Assembly: GCA_017472375.1 (NCBI GenBank)
Contig: JAFUQL010000213.1
Span: forward strand, 1-5,833
Source of the DNA: Oscillospiraceae bacterium
GTDB lineage: Bacteria; Bacillota; Clostridia; Oscillospirales; Ruminococcaceae
Direction: 5' to 3'
Length of the DNA stretch: 5,833 bases
The position numbers were made by a program, and so were the translations under genes. The notes beneath the pieces are model-generated. The model saw only the letters and a program-made list of their open reading frames with translations. It did not search any database and had not been told where the DNA came from. Below, in pieces: positions 4,736-5,833 of the stretch (position 1 is its first letter; each line of letters begins with the position of its first letter).

Positions 4736-5590
4736 TTACTTTAAAAATTCCGCTGCCAGCACCACAAGGCCGAGGGCGATGCGGTACCAGCCGAAGGGCT
4801 TGAAGGTGTGCTTCTTCACATACTGCATCAAAAAGCCGATGCACAGCATGCTGACCACAAAGGCCACCGCCATACCGGTGAACAGCACACCCACTTCCAG
4901 CGCCATGAAGGTGCCGCCCTCCAGCAGGTACTTGACCAGCTTCAGGCCGCTGGCGCCGGCCATCACCGGGATGGCCAGATAGAAGGTGAACTGGGCGGCC
5001 ACCGGGCGGCTCAGCCCCAGCAGCAGGCCGCCCACGATGGTGGCGCCGCTGCGGCTGGTGCCCGGGATCAGCGCCAGCACCTGCCACACGCCCACGATGA
5101 CCGCGTGTTTCCAGGTGAGCTGCTCCATGCGGGTGATGCGGGGCACACGCCCGTTCTCGATGACCAGAAAGAACACACCGTACAGGATGAGCATCGCGCC
5201 CACCACAGCGGAGTTGTAGAGGTGTTCGTCCATCCAGTCGTCCAGCGGCAGACCAATGACAGCCGCGGGCAGGCTGGCGATGAGGATCAGCCCCCACAGC
5301 CGCCACACCTCCGGCTTCATCCAGGGCTGCAGGCGCTGCCAGACGCCGCCCCGGGCGACGGCCGGGTGTTCGGGCCGGCGGAAGGGCCAGAGCCGGTCGA
5401 AATAGAGCACCACCACTGCCAGGATGGCGCCGAGCTGGATGACCACCCGGAACATACTGAGGAATTCGTCGCTCAGCTCAAACTTCACCAGGTCTTCCAG
5501 CAGGATCATATGACCGGTGCTGGAGATGGGGAGCCATTCGGTGATGCCCTCCACCACGCCCATCAGCACCGCTTTGAGGATCTCGATCAT
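4736..5590 (-). CDS. uppP: Undecaprenyl-diphosphatase (BacA/UppP)
   Basis: This 284-aa polytopic membrane enzyme dephosphorylates undecaprenyl pyrophosphate to the monophosphate, recycling the lipid carrier for peptidoglycan and other wall polymers; extra copies give bacitracin tolerance. Both family signatures are present: EGITEWLPISSTGHM (14-28, with Glu14, Glu18, the Ser-Ser pair and His27) and ALIPGTSRSGATI (173-185, with the catalytic-site Ser and Arg). Hydrophobic helices lie at about 42-64, 97-115, 126-145, 162-176, 184-195, 200-218, 230-256 and 268-281. The length is close to the family norm. ATG 5590 is chosen because the conserved N-terminus starts there and AAGGAG lies 7 bases upstream; an in-frame ATG at 5713 would add 41 residues with no family resemblance across the promoter region. 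It is probably monocistronic, with an extended -10 promoter upstream and a strong terminator downstream. Nothing is missing from the active site. Confidence 0.97.
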   Translation of the reverse strand: MIEILKAVLMGVVEGITEWLPISSTGHMILLEDLVKFELSDEFLSMFRVVIQLGAILAVVVLYFDRLWPFRRPEHPAVARGGVWQRLQPWMKPEVWRLWGLILIASLPAAVIGLPLDDWMDEHLYNSAVVGAMLILYGVFFLVIENGRVPRITRMEQLTWKHAVIVGVWQVLALIPGTSRSGATIVGGLLLGLSRPVAAQFTFYLAIPVMAGASGLKLVKYLLEGGTFMALEVGVLFTGMAVAFVVSMLCIGFLMQYVKKHTFKPFGWYRIALGLVVLAAEFLK

Positions 5591-5605
5591 AGGTCTCTCC
5601 TTTAT

Positions 5606-5620
5606 CCGCACGGGGTGCGG
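5606..5620 (-). promoter_or_regulatory. Short leader hairpin before the uppP ribosome site
   Basis: On the minus strand CCGCAC-CCC-GTGCGG forms a 6-bp GC-rich stem only two bases before the AAAGGAG ribosome site of uppP. It might tune initiation or protect the 5' end. It is too short and lacks a T run, so it is not a terminator. Confidence 0.35.
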
Positions 5621-5691
5621 GTCCTTGTTCTGTACGGCATACAGTATCTTATACGGATCTGCGCCGGGCGATGATTCTCCCGGCCGGGTAC

Positions 5692-5700
5692 AGTATAGCA
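5692..5700 (-). promoter_or_regulatory. Extended -10 promoter of uppP
   Basis: On the minus strand this is TGCTATACT, a TGn-extended -10 element matching TATAAT at five of six positions. The region 17 bases upstream (TTTTTC, 5720-5715) is a poor -35, as is common for extended -10 promoters. The start would be near 5685, giving a leader of about 95 bases. Confidence 0.6.
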
Positions 5701-5739
5701 CGAATTCCCCCAAAGAAAAAGAGGAGGTGCTCCCTGCCG

Positions 5740-5833
5740 ATGGAATTCCGATGCTTTCGTCCCGCCGCCCGCATCACCGCCGGGTGGGCCTTTGCAGCCG
5801 GGGCGCTGGCGGCCGCAGCTGCGCTGAGCCCCC
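5740..5833 (+). CDS. N-terminal fragment of an unidentified exported or membrane protein
   Basis: ATG 5740 opens a frame that stays open to the window edge (31 codons). The peptide begins MEFRCFRPAARITAGW and continues into FAAGALAAAAALSP: a positively charged N-region followed by an Ala-rich hydrophobic core. It therefore looks like a signal peptide or first membrane helix. GGAGG in GAGGAGGTG (5721-5729) lies about 12 bases upstream, slightly far but the only ribosome site. ATG 5751 opens a second frame whose product is Arg/Gly/Ser-rich and unconvincing. The gene is divergent from uppP, with about 150 bases between starts. The function cannot be told from this fragment. Confidence 0.6.
   Translation, partial: MEFRCFRPAARITAGWAFAAGALAAAAALSP

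Noticed and set aside
5591..5713. 41-residue N-terminal extension of uppP
   Set aside because: Family similarity and a good ribosome site begin at 5590, and the extension covers the predicted promoter and leader.

Overview
The window looks like chromosomal DNA from a GC-rich, Gram-positive-type anaerobe of the Clostridia, most plausibly the Oscillospiraceae/Ruminococcaceae (Faecalibacterium, Gemmiger or Subdoligranulum relatives). The reasons are strong AGGAGG-type ribosome sites before almost every gene, sigma-A-like promoters, short tightly packed genes with compact GC-hairpin terminators, a small FMN-binding membrane protein and an LCP-like protein. The organism assignment is inference from style; there is no rRNA or other decisive marker. 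No mobile element, CRISPR array, tRNA or rRNA was seen.

Layout, left to right. (1) 1-315 (+): the C-terminal end of a sodium-dependent NSS-family transporter, followed by its terminator at 368-413. (2) 434-2311 (-): a two-gene operon, ychF (universally conserved YchF/OLA1 ATPase) then mtnN (MTA/SAH nucleosidase). It is driven by a near-consensus promoter at 2422-2450 and closed by a terminator at 434-479. (3) 2312-2687: a 376-base intergenic region with divergent promoters and an unexplained cluster of CACAAAA/TTTTGTG elements. (4) 2688-3068 (+): a 126-aa soluble protein that I do not recognise. It converges on the next operon across a 19-bp perfect bidirectional terminator.

(5) 3140-4422 (-): a two-gene operon encoding a membrane-anchored, LCP-fold-like protein without the usual catalytic residues, then a membrane-anchored FMN-binding protein with a textbook flavinylation motif; the two overlap by ATGA. 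(6) 4423-4520: a divergent intergenic region centred on a 43-bp imperfect dyad. (7) 4521-4670 (+): a 49-aa small protein. (8) 4736-5590 (-): uppP (bacA), undecaprenyl-diphosphatase, with a terminator at 4683-4720 and an extended -10 promoter at 5692-5700. (9) 5740-5833 (+): the first 31 codons of a gene with a signal-peptide or membrane-anchor start, cut by the window edge.

Functionally, most of the window is housekeeping: translation-associated ATPase, recycling of methylthioadenosine and S-adenosylhomocysteine, and recycling of the cell-wall lipid carrier. The least ordinary part is 3140-4670. There a degenerate LCP-like protein is co-translated with a predicted extracytoplasmic flavoprotein, and faces a divergent small protein across a symmetric regulatory-looking sequence.
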